Below, one piece after another: positions 1 to 7,203 of a DNA stretch of 64,000 nt. The notes under the pieces are model-generated. The model worked only from the letters and a program-made list of their open reading frames with translations, was not told the origin of the DNA and made no database searches. The position numbers were made by a program, and so were the translations under genes. Source of the DNA: Riemerella anatipestifer (lineage in GTDB: Bacteria > Bacteroidota > Bacteroidia > Flavobacteriales > Weeksellaceae). The DNA lies in the NCBI RefSeq assembly GCF_009663465.1, contig NZ_QXHU01000005.1:1-64000 (forward strand), read 5' to 3'. Each line of letters starts with the position of its first letter. The first letter of the stretch is position 1.

Positions 1-90
1 AAGGGGTAAGGGGTATGTACGCTTATTCAACTTTAAACATTGAATACTTGAACCTTGAACTAAAGCTCTTTGAACTAAATGAAAAAACGC
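1..90. repeat. Upstream copy of an HU-flanking direct repeat
   Basis: This stretch shares the motif ATGTACGCTTATTCAAC (14-30) with 788-804, followed in both places by loosely repeated CTTGAAC-type units and then a GA(A/G)AAAACGCCT segment (about 79-90 here, 858-870 there). The two copies sit in the same orientation on either side of the HU-like gene. No gene is supported in this stretch. Confidence 0.6.
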
Positions 91-137
91 CTTCCGCAAA
101 CGCCCTATACAAAGGCGTTCGCGAGGCACCCCAAAAA

Positions 138-167
138 CACACGTGTTTTTGGAGAAAAACACGTGTG
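138..167 (-). terminator. Rho-independent terminator of the HU-like gene
   Basis: A perfect 13-bp stem (138-150 with 155-167) has a 4-nt loop GGAG. On the minus strand it is followed by TTTTTGGGG, and it lies 40 nt past the HU stop codon. The stem contains the palindromic core ACACGTGT. A T-run also follows on the plus strand (172-180), so it could act in both directions. Confidence 0.75.
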
Positions 168-206
168 CGGATTTTTTTTTCACGCGTGTTTTTTCCTCCA
201 AACACG

Positions 207-590
207 CTACATTTTTTCATACTTCAGCGTAGCCAACATTTTTTTGAGGTCTGTACCTGGGGTAAAAAGCACTTTGGCATTTTTAATTGCCGAAGCGGTT
301 ACTTCTTCCTCCGTGGCTTTACCCTCGCTACTGATGCTTACCCGCATACTGCCCATTTCGCCCAGCCTTACTACTTGCCCCTCCGCTAGAGAAGTCTGCA
401 TTACATCTACCAAAGCATACAACACCGCCCTGATGTCAGCACCGCTTACTGTGGAAATTTTCTCGATGTCCTTGGTAAGTCCTGCTAAAGTTTTCTCGCT
501 TACCGTGTTTGCAGAAGCGTAATATTTCTTCTCGCCTCCACCGGCAACCCCAGGTTGCCCTTTCTGAATCACTTTGTACTTGATTGGCAT
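207..590 (-). CDS. HU/IHF-like DNA-binding protein (Bacteroidota HU-related family)
   Basis: The 127-residue protein resembles the HU-related 'DNA-binding protein, histone-like' family of Bacteroidota, which is longer than canonical 90-residue HU. The N-terminal segment PIKYKVIQKGQPG is typical of that family. Residues about 30-75 form the two-helix dimerisation part (SEKTLAGLTKDIEKIS, then IRAVLYALVDVMQTSL), and the beta-arm part follows (VRLGEMGSMRVSISSEG). The C-terminal end, LFTPGTDLKKML, is also characteristic. It probably bends or coats DNA as a nucleoid-associated protein. The gene stands alone, with its own terminator at 138-167 and repeats on both sides. Family assignment is from recognition of these motifs; no specific target can be deduced. 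Confidence 0.85.
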   Translation of the reverse strand: MPIKYKVIQKGQPGVAGGGEKKYYASANTVSEKTLAGLTKDIEKISTVSGADIRAVLYALVDVMQTSLAEGQVVRLGEMGSMRVSISSEGKATEEEVTASAIKNAKVLFTPGTDLKKMLATLKYEKM

Positions 591-600
591 AAGATTTAGA

Positions 601-716
601 TTTTAATTGTTAGTTGTTAAGTCGTTAAATTGTTAAGTTGTTAATTGCTAGTTGTTGGTTGTGAAATTGTGAAGTTGTAAAATTGCTAATGGTTAAGTTG
701 TTAGTGGATATTAGAG
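601..716. repeat. AT-rich minisatellite-like tract
   Basis: Degenerate repetitions of GTTGTTAA, GTTAAGTTG and GTTGTGAAATTG fill this tract just upstream of the HU-like gene. The unit is about 7-9 nt and varies between copies. Open frames through it encode low-complexity peptides and are not credible genes. Confidence 0.65.
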
Positions 717-726
717 GTTGGAGGTT

Positions 727-872
727 CAGCTGTTCAAAGTTCAAGGAGCTGAAGCTGTTCAAGGTTCTATGTTTAAGGTTTAAGGGATATGTACGCTTAT
801 TCAACCTTGAACTCTTGAACCTTGAATATTTGAACTTTAAACCTTGAACTCTTGAACCAATGAGAAAACGCC
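727..872. repeat. Downstream copy of the HU-flanking repeat with TTGAAC array
   Basis: This repeats the ATGTACGCTTATTCAAC block (788-804) of the left edge and continues as a run of CCTTGAAC / CTTGAAC / TTTGAAC units. Before it, 727-765 holds the opposite-strand units (GTTCAAAG, GTTCAAGG), so the array could fold back on itself. The 877-1136 stretch beyond holds no gene that I can support. Confidence 0.55.
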
Positions 873-1133
873 TCCCCCCTCTCAACACACACAAAACGAG
901 GAGGAAGGCTAAAACAGAACGAGCAAAATACCCCTTCTGTAGGCTAGAAGCCCCTAACCAAAACAACCCATTCAGCTTATGAAAAAGACTAACTTCTAGC
1001 GGATATTTATGAAAACAAAACTTAGCGTGTGCTAAATGCCAAATGCCTCTAACGGAAGCTAGAGGAATATAATTGATAATTGATGATAAAAATCTAGATA
1101 AAAAGTGGTATAATACGCGTACGCACGCAACTA

Positions 1134-1187
<54 letters not shown>

Positions 1188-1415
1188 ACCAAATTTTTGT
1201 GTAAGTTTTTTTTACTTTTTTGTATATCGTTGGTATTGCGTATCATAAAAACTATGGCAAACATATTATCTTTTGCGGAAGTATGCAAGTTTTTAGTAAT
1301 TTTTTACTTAAAAAAACCTTTAAAAGTTTAAGTCTAGTCTATAAATAAAAGACTCCTATCGGAATTAAAAAACAAGAAGTAATAAAAAACTCTAATCTTT
1401 ATTGTAATACGGATT

Positions 1416-1757
1416 TTACTCTCTATCCATTTTTGCGAGTTTTCTTTCCACCCATATTGTTGCAAACGGAAAGAATGCCGCCAGTAGAGCAAATACGAAA
1501 TCCTCATCGTCCCATTTAAAAATTCTTCTAGCAGGAAGACAGAGCAATAAATATAAAGTAAAAAACAAACCGTGTATATTACCTGCAATGATGATGAATA
1601 TCGTAGGAAGAAGACCTTCGGTGTCGTAGCGTTTCCAAATCATAGCGATGCCGTAGAGTAAGAAGCAAGAAATGGCTTCTGCAACGCAGATTTGTTTAAA
1701 CCATTTTATGAGTTTATTTTCAGGGTATTTGCTGAAAAATTTATCAATTATATTCAT
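1416..1757 (-). CDS. DUF3817-type integral membrane protein
   Basis: The 113-residue protein has three likely membrane helices: about 26-42 (VAEAISCFLLYGIAMIW), 50-72 (LPTIFIIIAGNIHGLFFTLYL, then LLCLP) and 86-103 (FVFALLAAFFPFATIWV). The pattern AEAIS...YGIA..WK, then GxxHGxxF, then FPF.T is that of the DUF3817 family of small membrane proteins, whose function is not known. It is the last gene of the recJ-nadD operon, starting 22 nt after nadD stops, so it is probably co-transcribed. The start MNIIDKFF is the only sensible one. Confidence 0.75.
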   Translation of the reverse strand: MNIIDKFFSKYPENKLIKWFKQICVAEAISCFLLYGIAMIWKRYDTEGLLPTIFIIIAGNIHGLFFTLYLLLCLPARRIFKWDDEDFVFALLAAFFPFATIWVERKLAKMDRE

Positions 1758-1779
1758 AATTCTATGTAAGCTGTAAAGT

Positions 1780-2364
1780 TTATTTATAAAAATGGCTTCC
1801 GTCTAAATACTCAAATACTTCAATAGGAAGCATAGGACGAGTATTTTTCCCATTCTTAATCATATTTCTAATTTCCGTAGAAGAAAGCTCTATAATAGGA
1901 GCATTGATTTGGTGAATGTTAGGGTGATTCTTGTAAGGATATTCCTCCTCTGGGTGTTCAAAAATTCTAGGGTAAACTATAATTTGGTGCTGTTCTACCA
2001 ACCTATCGGCATTCTTCCATTTGTGTAGAGACGCTAGGTTGTCTTCACCCATGATAAGACTGAAACTATGGTCAGGATATTTCTCATGAAGATAGGTTAA
2101 GGTATCTATGGTATAGCTAGGTTGTGGGAGCGAAAACTCTATATTAGAGGCTCTCATTTTAGGGTAGTTTTTAATGGCAAGCTCTACCATTTCCAAACGG
2201 TTGTGGTCTGCTAGTAAAGATTTTTTTTCCTTAAACGGATTTTGAGGGCTTACCACGAACCAAAGCTCGTCCATATCGGAGTGTTCCAAAATGTAATTAG
2301 CCAAGATAAGATGCCCAATATGTATGGGGTTAAATGAACCGAAAAACAGGCTTACTTTCTTCAT
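1780..2364 (-). CDS. nadD: Nicotinate-nucleotide adenylyltransferase
   Basis: NadD transfers AMP from ATP to nicotinate mononucleotide, giving deamido-NAD in NAD synthesis. The 194-residue length is normal. The N-terminal nucleotidyltransferase signature GSFNPIHIGHL (residues 9-19) carries the (H/T)IGH motif, and the second conserved motif is SSTEIR near residue 162. Residues in between (SPQNPFKEK, MGEDNL) are also typical. It follows recJ by 9 nt, so the two are co-transcribed; the DUF3817 gene comes next. A cytoplasmic housekeeping enzyme with nothing unusual in the sequence. Confidence 0.95.
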   Translation of the reverse strand: MKKVSLFFGSFNPIHIGHLILANYILEHSDMDELWFVVSPQNPFKEKKSLLADHNRLEMVELAIKNYPKMRASNIEFSLPQPSYTIDTLTYLHEKYPDHSFSLIMGEDNLASLHKWKNADRLVEQHQIIVYPRIFEHPEEEYPYKNHPNIHQINAPIIELSSTEIRNMIKNGKNTRPMLPIEVFEYLDGSHFYK

Positions 2365-2373
2365 TGGTTGATA

Positions 2374-4083
2374 TTAAGAGAATTTAACGCCTTTGATGTT
2401 GAGGTAATAAGTTACATTGCCTTTCCAGTGGTTTTCTTCTACGGTAAAGGCTAAATCAAAGGTTTTATTACGGAACTCGTCTGCGAAATGACCTAGTTTA
2501 AATCCTACACATTCTATATTCCGTTTATTGTTAGGGTTTTGAATATAAAACTTAATGTGGCTATTATCCTTACCCATTTGCTTTACATGCCCACTGATAT
2601 TAAGATTTTTAAGGACTAAAATAGGCTTCATATTATGAGGACCAAACGGAGCTAGTTTTCTATGGAAATTATAGAAATCCTTATTTAAGTCGTCTATATC
2701 TACTACGGTATCAATAGTGATGCTAGGTTCTTTTTGATGTTCTTTGATATTCTTTGCAACTGTTTTTTCAAACTTTTCTTTAAAGAGTTCAAACTTTTCT
2801 TTTTCCATAGAAAGTCCAGCAGCAGCAGGGTGTCCTCCGAATTTTAGAAATAAATCCGAACATTCCTCCAAAGCCGCATGAACATCGAAATCTGATACCG
2901 ACCTTGCCGAAGCTACAATCTCCCCATTATTACCATCGGTAAATACAACGGTAGGTTTATAATAAGTTTCGGTGAGCCTCGAGGCTACAATTCCTATAAC
3001 GCCCTTGTTCCAATCGGAGCCATAAACTACGGTGGTGGCGTTTTGAGTTTGTTGGGTGTCTATTACTTGCTGGAGTGCAGCGGTGGTAGAACTCATATCC
3101 ATTTCTCTCCTGTGGTCGTTGAGGTTTAGGATATTTTCTACAATCTGTGTGGCGTGCTTTAAGTTATCTGAAACCATGAGTTCCACAGCCGCTTTACCGT
3201 GTGAAATTCTTCCCGCGGCATTTATTTTTGGAGCAATTTCAAAGACGATATTAGAAATGTCAAAAGTCGCTAGTTTTTCTTTTGGGATTAAAAGCCTTAT
3301 ACCTAAATTTCTAGTTTTTCTCAAGGTTTTAAGTCCTAACTTTGCGAGTACACGGTTTTCGCCCGTCATAGAGACAATATCCGCTGCGATAGAAATGGCT
3401 AATAAGTCCGTAAGTTCATACAGCTCCTCATCAGGTATTTTATAAATGTTGTTGAGCCCTTGGCATAGTTTAAACCCTACACCACAACCCGAAAGCTCCT
3501 TGAAAGGATAACGGCAATCGGTTCTTTTAGGGTCTAGCACCGCCACTGCTTTAGGAATGTTTTCTCCTGGTAAGTGGTGGTCGCATATAATAAAGTCTAT
3601 CCCCAACTCTTTAGCGTAGCCTATCTTATCAATAGCTTTTATGCCACAATCTAAAGCAATAATTAGCGAAAAGCCGTTTTCTTTAGCGAAATCTATCCCT
3701 TCTTTGGAAATACCATAACCTTCTGTATTTCGGTCAGGAATGTAGAAATCTAGATATTTCTTCTCTACAATTTTACTAAGGTATAGGTACATTAGTGCTA
3801 CAGCAGTGGTGCCATCTACATCATAATCTCCATAGACTAATATTTTTTCTCCGTTCTCTATAGCGGTAGCAATGCGTTCTACGGCGTTTTGCATATCTGC
3901 CATTAAGAATGGGTTGTGTATATCTTCAAAATTGGGTTTAAAGAATTCTCTTGCTTTCTGATAATTGTCTATCTCGCGAAGGACGAGTATTTTAGACTCT
4001 AGTGTGCCATAGCCTATAGATGAAATAAGGGCATCTACTACTTCCTCACTAGGTTCTGGTTTGTAAATCCATTTTTGATTCAT
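2374..4083 (-). CDS. recJ: Single-stranded-DNA-specific exonuclease RecJ
   Basis: RecJ degrades single-stranded DNA 5' to 3' in recombinational and mismatch repair. The DHH phosphoesterase motifs are present: YGDYDVDGTTA (motif I), ALDCGI, and ICDHHLPG (the DHH signature). The DHHA1 part holds FGGHPAAAGLSM, and an OB-fold part follows. Length from MNQKWIYKPEP is 569 residues, matching the family. The reading frame stays open for 53 codons upstream, but that extension is hydrophobic, unlike RecJ, and starts inside the 27-nt repeat, so I place the start at 4083. A TAnnTTTG-like box lies just upstream. First gene of an operon with nadD. Confidence 0.95.
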   Translation of the reverse strand: MNQKWIYKPEPSEEVVDALISSIGYGTLESKILVLREIDNYQKAREFFKPNFEDIHNPFLMADMQNAVERIATAIENGEKILVYGDYDVDGTTAVALMYLYLSKIVEKKYLDFYIPDRNTEGYGISKEGIDFAKENGFSLIIALDCGIKAIDKIGYAKELGIDFIICDHHLPGENIPKAVAVLDPKRTDCRYPFKELSGCGVGFKLCQGLNNIYKIPDEELYELTDLLAISIAADIVSMTGENRVLAKLGLKTLRKTRNLGIRLLIPKEKLATFDISNIVFEIAPKINAAGRISHGKAAVELMVSDNLKHATQIVENILNLNDHRREMDMSSTTAALQQVIDTQQTQNATTVVYGSDWNKGVIGIVASRLTETYYKPTVVFTDGNNGEIVASARSVSDFDVHAALEECSDLFLKFGGHPAAAGLSMEKEKFELFKEKFEKTVAKNIKEHQKEPSITIDTVVDIDDLNKDFYNFHRKLAPFGPHNMKPILVLKNLNISGHVKQMGKDNSHIKFYIQNPNNKRNIECVGFKLGHFADEFRNKTFDLAFTVEENHWKGNVTYYLNIKGVKFS

Positions 4084-4089
4084 AGACCA

Positions 4090-4097
4090 CAAAAGTA
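4090..4097 (-). promoter_or_regulatory. Candidate -7 box for recJ
   Basis: On the minus strand this reads TACTTTTG, fitting the Bacteroidota consensus TAnnTTTG, only 6 nt from the chosen recJ ATG. Transcription from it would give almost no 5' leader. No clear -33 TTG partner is visible. Confidence 0.4.
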
Positions 4098-4211
4098 ACG
4101 AAAAAAGGATAAATATAAAATTAGGATGATGGCAGTCTTGCTGATAAAACTTTCTAAGTTTGCCCCAGTTTATGCAGTACACTATCAACCACATACAAGA
4201 AAATGCAAAAA

Positions 4212-4238
4212 AGTTCCAAATAATTGTGTAAACACACA
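4212..4238 (-). repeat. 27-nt exact inverted repeat, right copy
   Basis: Perfect reverse complement of 1161-1187. It lies upstream of recJ, within the 526-nt gap between recJ and the RlpA-like gene. Here only short CA units follow the shared sequence, in contrast to the long TG tract at the left copy. Confidence 0.85.
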
Positions 4239-4330
4239 ACAAGTAGTTTCGTGGGTATGTGCCCGACTATTTAGAAAATTACTTAGACTTTTATCGTTAA
4301 AACAAAGTATTATTCCGCCAACATTTGTTG

Positions 4331-4368
4331 GGGGCTTTTAGCATTCATCAATATTTGCTAAAAGCCCC
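4331..4368. other. Strong stem-loop in the recJ / rlpA-like gap
   Basis: A perfect 13-bp stem (GGGGCTTTTAGCA at 4331-4343 with 4356-4368) encloses a 12-nt loop. It is followed by ATTGTTTTGTC, which is only partly a T-run. It lies between divergently transcribed genes, so it does not end either of them; it could end a transcript from the left-hand repeat region or be part of a noncoding RNA. The rest of 4084-4609 is AT-rich with no gene. Confidence 0.5.
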
Positions 4369-4574
4369 ATTGTTTTGTCTTAAAACTTGGTCGTTTTTGT
4401 TGGGAGAAAAATTAGCGGTTATAAAATAATTAACATTGGAAATTCTTTTTTAACATTTTTTAACAACCTTTTAAAATCGTTTTAAATAAAGGTTTTTAGA
4501 AAAAACTTAACATTTTATTAATGAAAAGTTAACTATTATTAACATATAAATATGGTGAGTAAAGAGACTAAGTA

Positions 4575-4582
4575 TAAATTTG
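4575..4582 (+). promoter_or_regulatory. Candidate -7 box for the RlpA-like gene
   Basis: TAAATTTG matches the Bacteroidota -7 consensus TAnnTTTG exactly and lies 27 nt before the ATG at 4610. No clear -33 element is seen. Confidence 0.55.
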
Positions 4583-4609
4583 CTCCTATAAAACAAATAA
4601 AAATTCAAA

Positions 4610-4990
4610 ATGATGAAAAGAACCATTCTCGTAATCATAATGATTATTTCTTTTGTAGGAATTTATTCGTTTAAAAGTAATAATGGTGAAACAGGCAGTG
4701 GCTACGCTTCTTATTACCACGACAAATTTAATGGAAGAAAAACAGCAAGTGGCGAAATTTTTAACAATAATGACCTCACTGCCGCTCATAAGAAATTACC
4801 ATTCGGAACACTGGTAGAAATAACTAACCTTAGAACTGGTAAAAGTGTAGTAGTAAGAGTAAATGATAGAGGTCCTTATGTTAAAGGACGCTCTTTTGAC
4901 CTCAGCAAAGCTGCTTATAATGCCATAGGAGACCACAGAAGAGGTACAATGCCTATCACTTATAAAGTTCTAAGTGAAGACGAGATTTAA
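4610..4990 (+). CDS. RlpA-like double-psi beta-barrel exported protein
   Basis: The 126-residue protein has an N-terminal signal or anchor segment (about 4-21, ILVIIMIISFVGIYSF) and then a single RlpA-type double-psi beta-barrel domain, from GYASYYHDKFNGRKTASGE to the C-terminus. Family residues are present: the YxxxxxGRxTASGE motif, TAAHKxLPFGT, and NDRGP with the aspartate used by lytic transglycosylase members. It lacks the C-terminal SPOR domain of E. coli RlpA and shows no lipobox cysteine. It probably acts in the periplasm on peptidoglycan, but enzymatic activity is not shown by sequence alone. Monocistronic, with its own promoter box and terminator. The second Met (4613) is an equally possible start. 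Confidence 0.85.
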   Translation: MMKRTILVIIMIISFVGIYSFKSNNGETGSGYASYYHDKFNGRKTASGEIFNNNDLTAAHKKLPFGTLVEITNLRTGKSVVVRVNDRGPYVKGRSFDLSKAAYNAIGDHRRGTMPITYKVLSEDEI

Positions 4991-5010
4991 TTAAACATAA
5001 AAAGAAAACA

Positions 5011-5043
5011 AAAACTCATCTTATCTAAAGATGAGTTTTTTCT
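5011..5043 (+). terminator. Terminator of the RlpA-like gene
   Basis: A 12-bp stem (5011-5022 with 5028-5039) has a 5-nt loop and is followed by TTTCT. It begins 21 nt after the RlpA-like stop codon. Confidence 0.8.
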
Positions 5044-5157
5044 ATTCTTAATGTTTGAAATAAAATAATAGATAGTAATCTCATAAACCATTTATACCAA
5101 AAATGGTTTATGCAAAAAGTGAAAATAAAAACAAATTTTAAACTCGCAAAAAATTCC

Positions 5158-5165
5158 TAAATTTG
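5158..5165 (+). promoter_or_regulatory. Candidate -7 box for glnS
   Basis: TAAATTTG, an exact TAnnTTTG match, 24 nt before the glnS ATG. The 5043-5157 stretch before it is AT-rich; AACCATTTATACCAAAAATGGTT near 5087-5109 forms an inverted repeat that could be a terminator or operator. Confidence 0.5.
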
Positions 5166-5189
5166 CGTCTTTAAGTTATTACAACCCTT

Positions 5190-6860
5190 ATGGAAGAAAA
5201 GAAATCACTCAATTTTATTGAACAAATTATAGAAAAAGATTTAGAAAACGGACTACCTAAAGAAAAATTAAGATTTCGGTTTCCACCAGAGCCTAACGGC
5301 TATTTACACATTGGGCATACCAAAGCCATCTGCATCAATTTTGGTTTAGGCGAAAAATATAACGCTCCCGTAAACCTAAGATTTGATGATACCAACCCAG
5401 AGAAAGAAGAGCAAGAATTTGTAGACTCTATAAAGAAAGATGTAGAATGGCTAGGCTTTAAATGGGATAAAGAACTGTATGCGTCTGACTACTTCCAACA
5501 ACTCTACGAATGGGCAGTAGAAATGATAAAACAAGGCAAGGCTTATGTAGACGAACAATCTTCAGAGGAAATTACCGCTCAAAGAAAAACTCCTTTTGAA
5601 GATGGAGTAGAATCTCCTTACAGAAATAGACCAATAGAAGAGTCTTTAGACTTATTTGAAAAGATGAAAAACGGAGAATTTCCAGAAGGTAGTATGAGTC
5701 TTCGTGCTAAAATAGATATGACTTCTCCAAATATGAATATGAGAGACCCTGTGATGTACCGTATCTTGAAAAGACCACACCACAGAACAGGCGAACAGTG
5801 GAAAATCTACCCTATGTATGACTGGGCTCACGGCGAAAGTGATTATTTGGAGCAAATCTCTCACTCACTATGTTCATTAGAGTTTGAAAATCATCGTCCG
5901 TTGTATGAATGGTACTTATCTAACGTCTATGAGGAAGGAAAAAATGCTCCTAAGCAAAGAGAATTTGCTAGAATGAATGTTTCTTATATGATTACTTCCA
6001 AAAGGAAATTACAGCGTCTAGTAGCCGAAAAAGTAGTTACTGGTTGGGACGACCCTAGAATGCCTACCATCTCTGGTATGAGACGATTAGGCTATCCGCC
6101 TATTGCTATTAAAAACTTTATTGAGCGAGTAGGCGTTACCAAAAGAGAAAATTTAATTGATGTACAGCTACTAGAATTTTTTGTAAGAGAAGAACTCAAC
6201 AAAAAAGCCAAAAGAGTGATGGCAGTGGTAGATCCTGTAAAACTTATTATAGAAAACTACCCCGAAAACGAGGAAGAATGGCTAGAAACGGAAAATAACC
6301 CTGAAGATGAAACTGCAGGAACTAGAACTATCCCTTTCGCTAGAGAGCTTTACATAGAGAGAGAGGACTTCAAAGAAGAAGCTAATAAGAAGTTCTTTAG
6401 ACTAAAATTAGGGGGCGAGGTTCGTTTAAAATCGGCTTACATAATTAAAGCAGAGCGTGTAGAGAAAGATGAAAATGGGGAAATTACTACGATATATGCT
6501 ACTTACGACCCTAAATCAAAGTCTGGAAGCGGTACAGAAGAAAGTCTTAGAAAGGTAAAAGGGACTCTGCATTGGGTTTCAGCAAAGCACGCTTTGCCTA
6601 TAGAGGTGAGAATTTACGACCGCTTATTTACTACGGCACAGCCAGATGCAGAAAAAGAAACCGATTTCTTAGAATACCTTAATCCTGACTCTCTAAAAGT
6701 AGTACAAGGCTATGGTGAACCATCACTAAAAGAAGTAGATACGGAAGCTCCACTTCAGTTCCAAAGGATAGGATATTTCACTAAAGACCAAGATTCCACA
6801 GAGGAGAAACTAGTTTTCAATAGAACCGTTACTCTTAAAGACTCTTACAAACCTGAATAA
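5190..6860 (+). CDS. glnS: Glutaminyl-tRNA synthetase
   Basis: The enzyme charges tRNA-Gln with glutamine. The 556 residues match E. coli GlnRS end to end. The class I HIGH motif is in FPPEPNGYLHIGHTKA (about 30-45), and RFDDTNP follows. The KMSKR-equivalent appears as ITSKRKL near residue 270, a known variant in this subfamily (MSKRKL in E. coli). Two C-terminal beta-barrel anticodon-binding domains fill the last 220 residues. Its presence implies direct Gln-tRNA charging rather than only the amidotransferase route. Single gene with its own terminator. Confidence 0.97.
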   Translation: MEEKKSLNFIEQIIEKDLENGLPKEKLRFRFPPEPNGYLHIGHTKAICINFGLGEKYNAPVNLRFDDTNPEKEEQEFVDSIKKDVEWLGFKWDKELYASDYFQQLYEWAVEMIKQGKAYVDEQSSEEITAQRKTPFEDGVESPYRNRPIEESLDLFEKMKNGEFPEGSMSLRAKIDMTSPNMNMRDPVMYRILKRPHHRTGEQWKIYPMYDWAHGESDYLEQISHSLCSLEFENHRPLYEWYLSNVYEEGKNAPKQREFARMNVSYMITSKRKLQRLVAEKVVTGWDDPRMPTISGMRRLGYPPIAIKNFIERVGVTKRENLIDVQLLEFFVREELNKKAKRVMAVVDPVKLIIENYPENEEEWLETENNPEDETAGTRTIPFARELYIEREDFKEEANKKFFRLKLGGEVRLKSAYIIKAERVEKDENGEITTIYATYDPKSKSGSGTEESLRKVKGTLHWVSAKHALPIEVRIYDRLFTTAQPDAEKETDFLEYLNPDSLKVVQGYGEPSLKEVDTEAPLQFQRIGYFTKDQDSTEEKLVFNRTVTLKDSYKPE

Positions 6861-6880
6861 AATAAATATTTTTAAATCAT

Positions 6881-6920
6881 AAAAAAGGTCAAATGCATGG
6901 AACGGTATTTGACCTTTTTT
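6881..6920 (+). terminator. Terminator of glnS
   Basis: A 14-bp stem (6881-6894 with 6907-6920 region, AAAAAAGGTCAAAT / ATTTGACCTTTTTT) with a 12-nt loop and a T-rich tail, 20 nt after the glnS stop. The following 6921-7130 stretch is AT-rich and holds nothing that I can identify. Confidence 0.8.
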
Positions 6921-7134
6921 ATTTTCCATCCTAAAAGACTGTTACAGATAGACTTAAGACTAGGAAACTATATTAAATAAACAAAAATAGCGATTATAAA
7001 AAAGATATTCTTAAATTGTTATACTCAATTAATTATATTAAAAAATATATCAAATTAACAATAACGTTTTATTATATATTGCCACATCATTATTTTTTGC
7101 GTAACGATATTTTAGGACTAGACATTAAAAGCAC

Positions 7135-7174
7135 AAAAAAGACTACCCCCATAAAAGGAGGTAGTTTTTTTATT
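7135..7174 (-). terminator. Terminator of gcvP
   Basis: Hairpin ACTACC(C)CC / GG(A)GGTAGT with one mismatch, flanked by A-run and T-run so it can serve either strand. It lies 30 nt past the gcvP stop codon. Confidence 0.7.
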
Positions 7175-7203
7175 ACATTACTTATTTGTAGAAAAAGTAA
7201 TCC

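Noticed and set aside
625-966. Open frame of about 113 codons on the minus strand beside the HU-like gene
   Set aside because: It is made of translated TTGAAC and GTTAA repeats and has no protein-like composition.
4126-4341. 71-codon frame between recJ and the RlpA-like gene
   Set aside because: It crosses the 27-nt repeat and the hairpin, with no recognisable domain or upstream signal.
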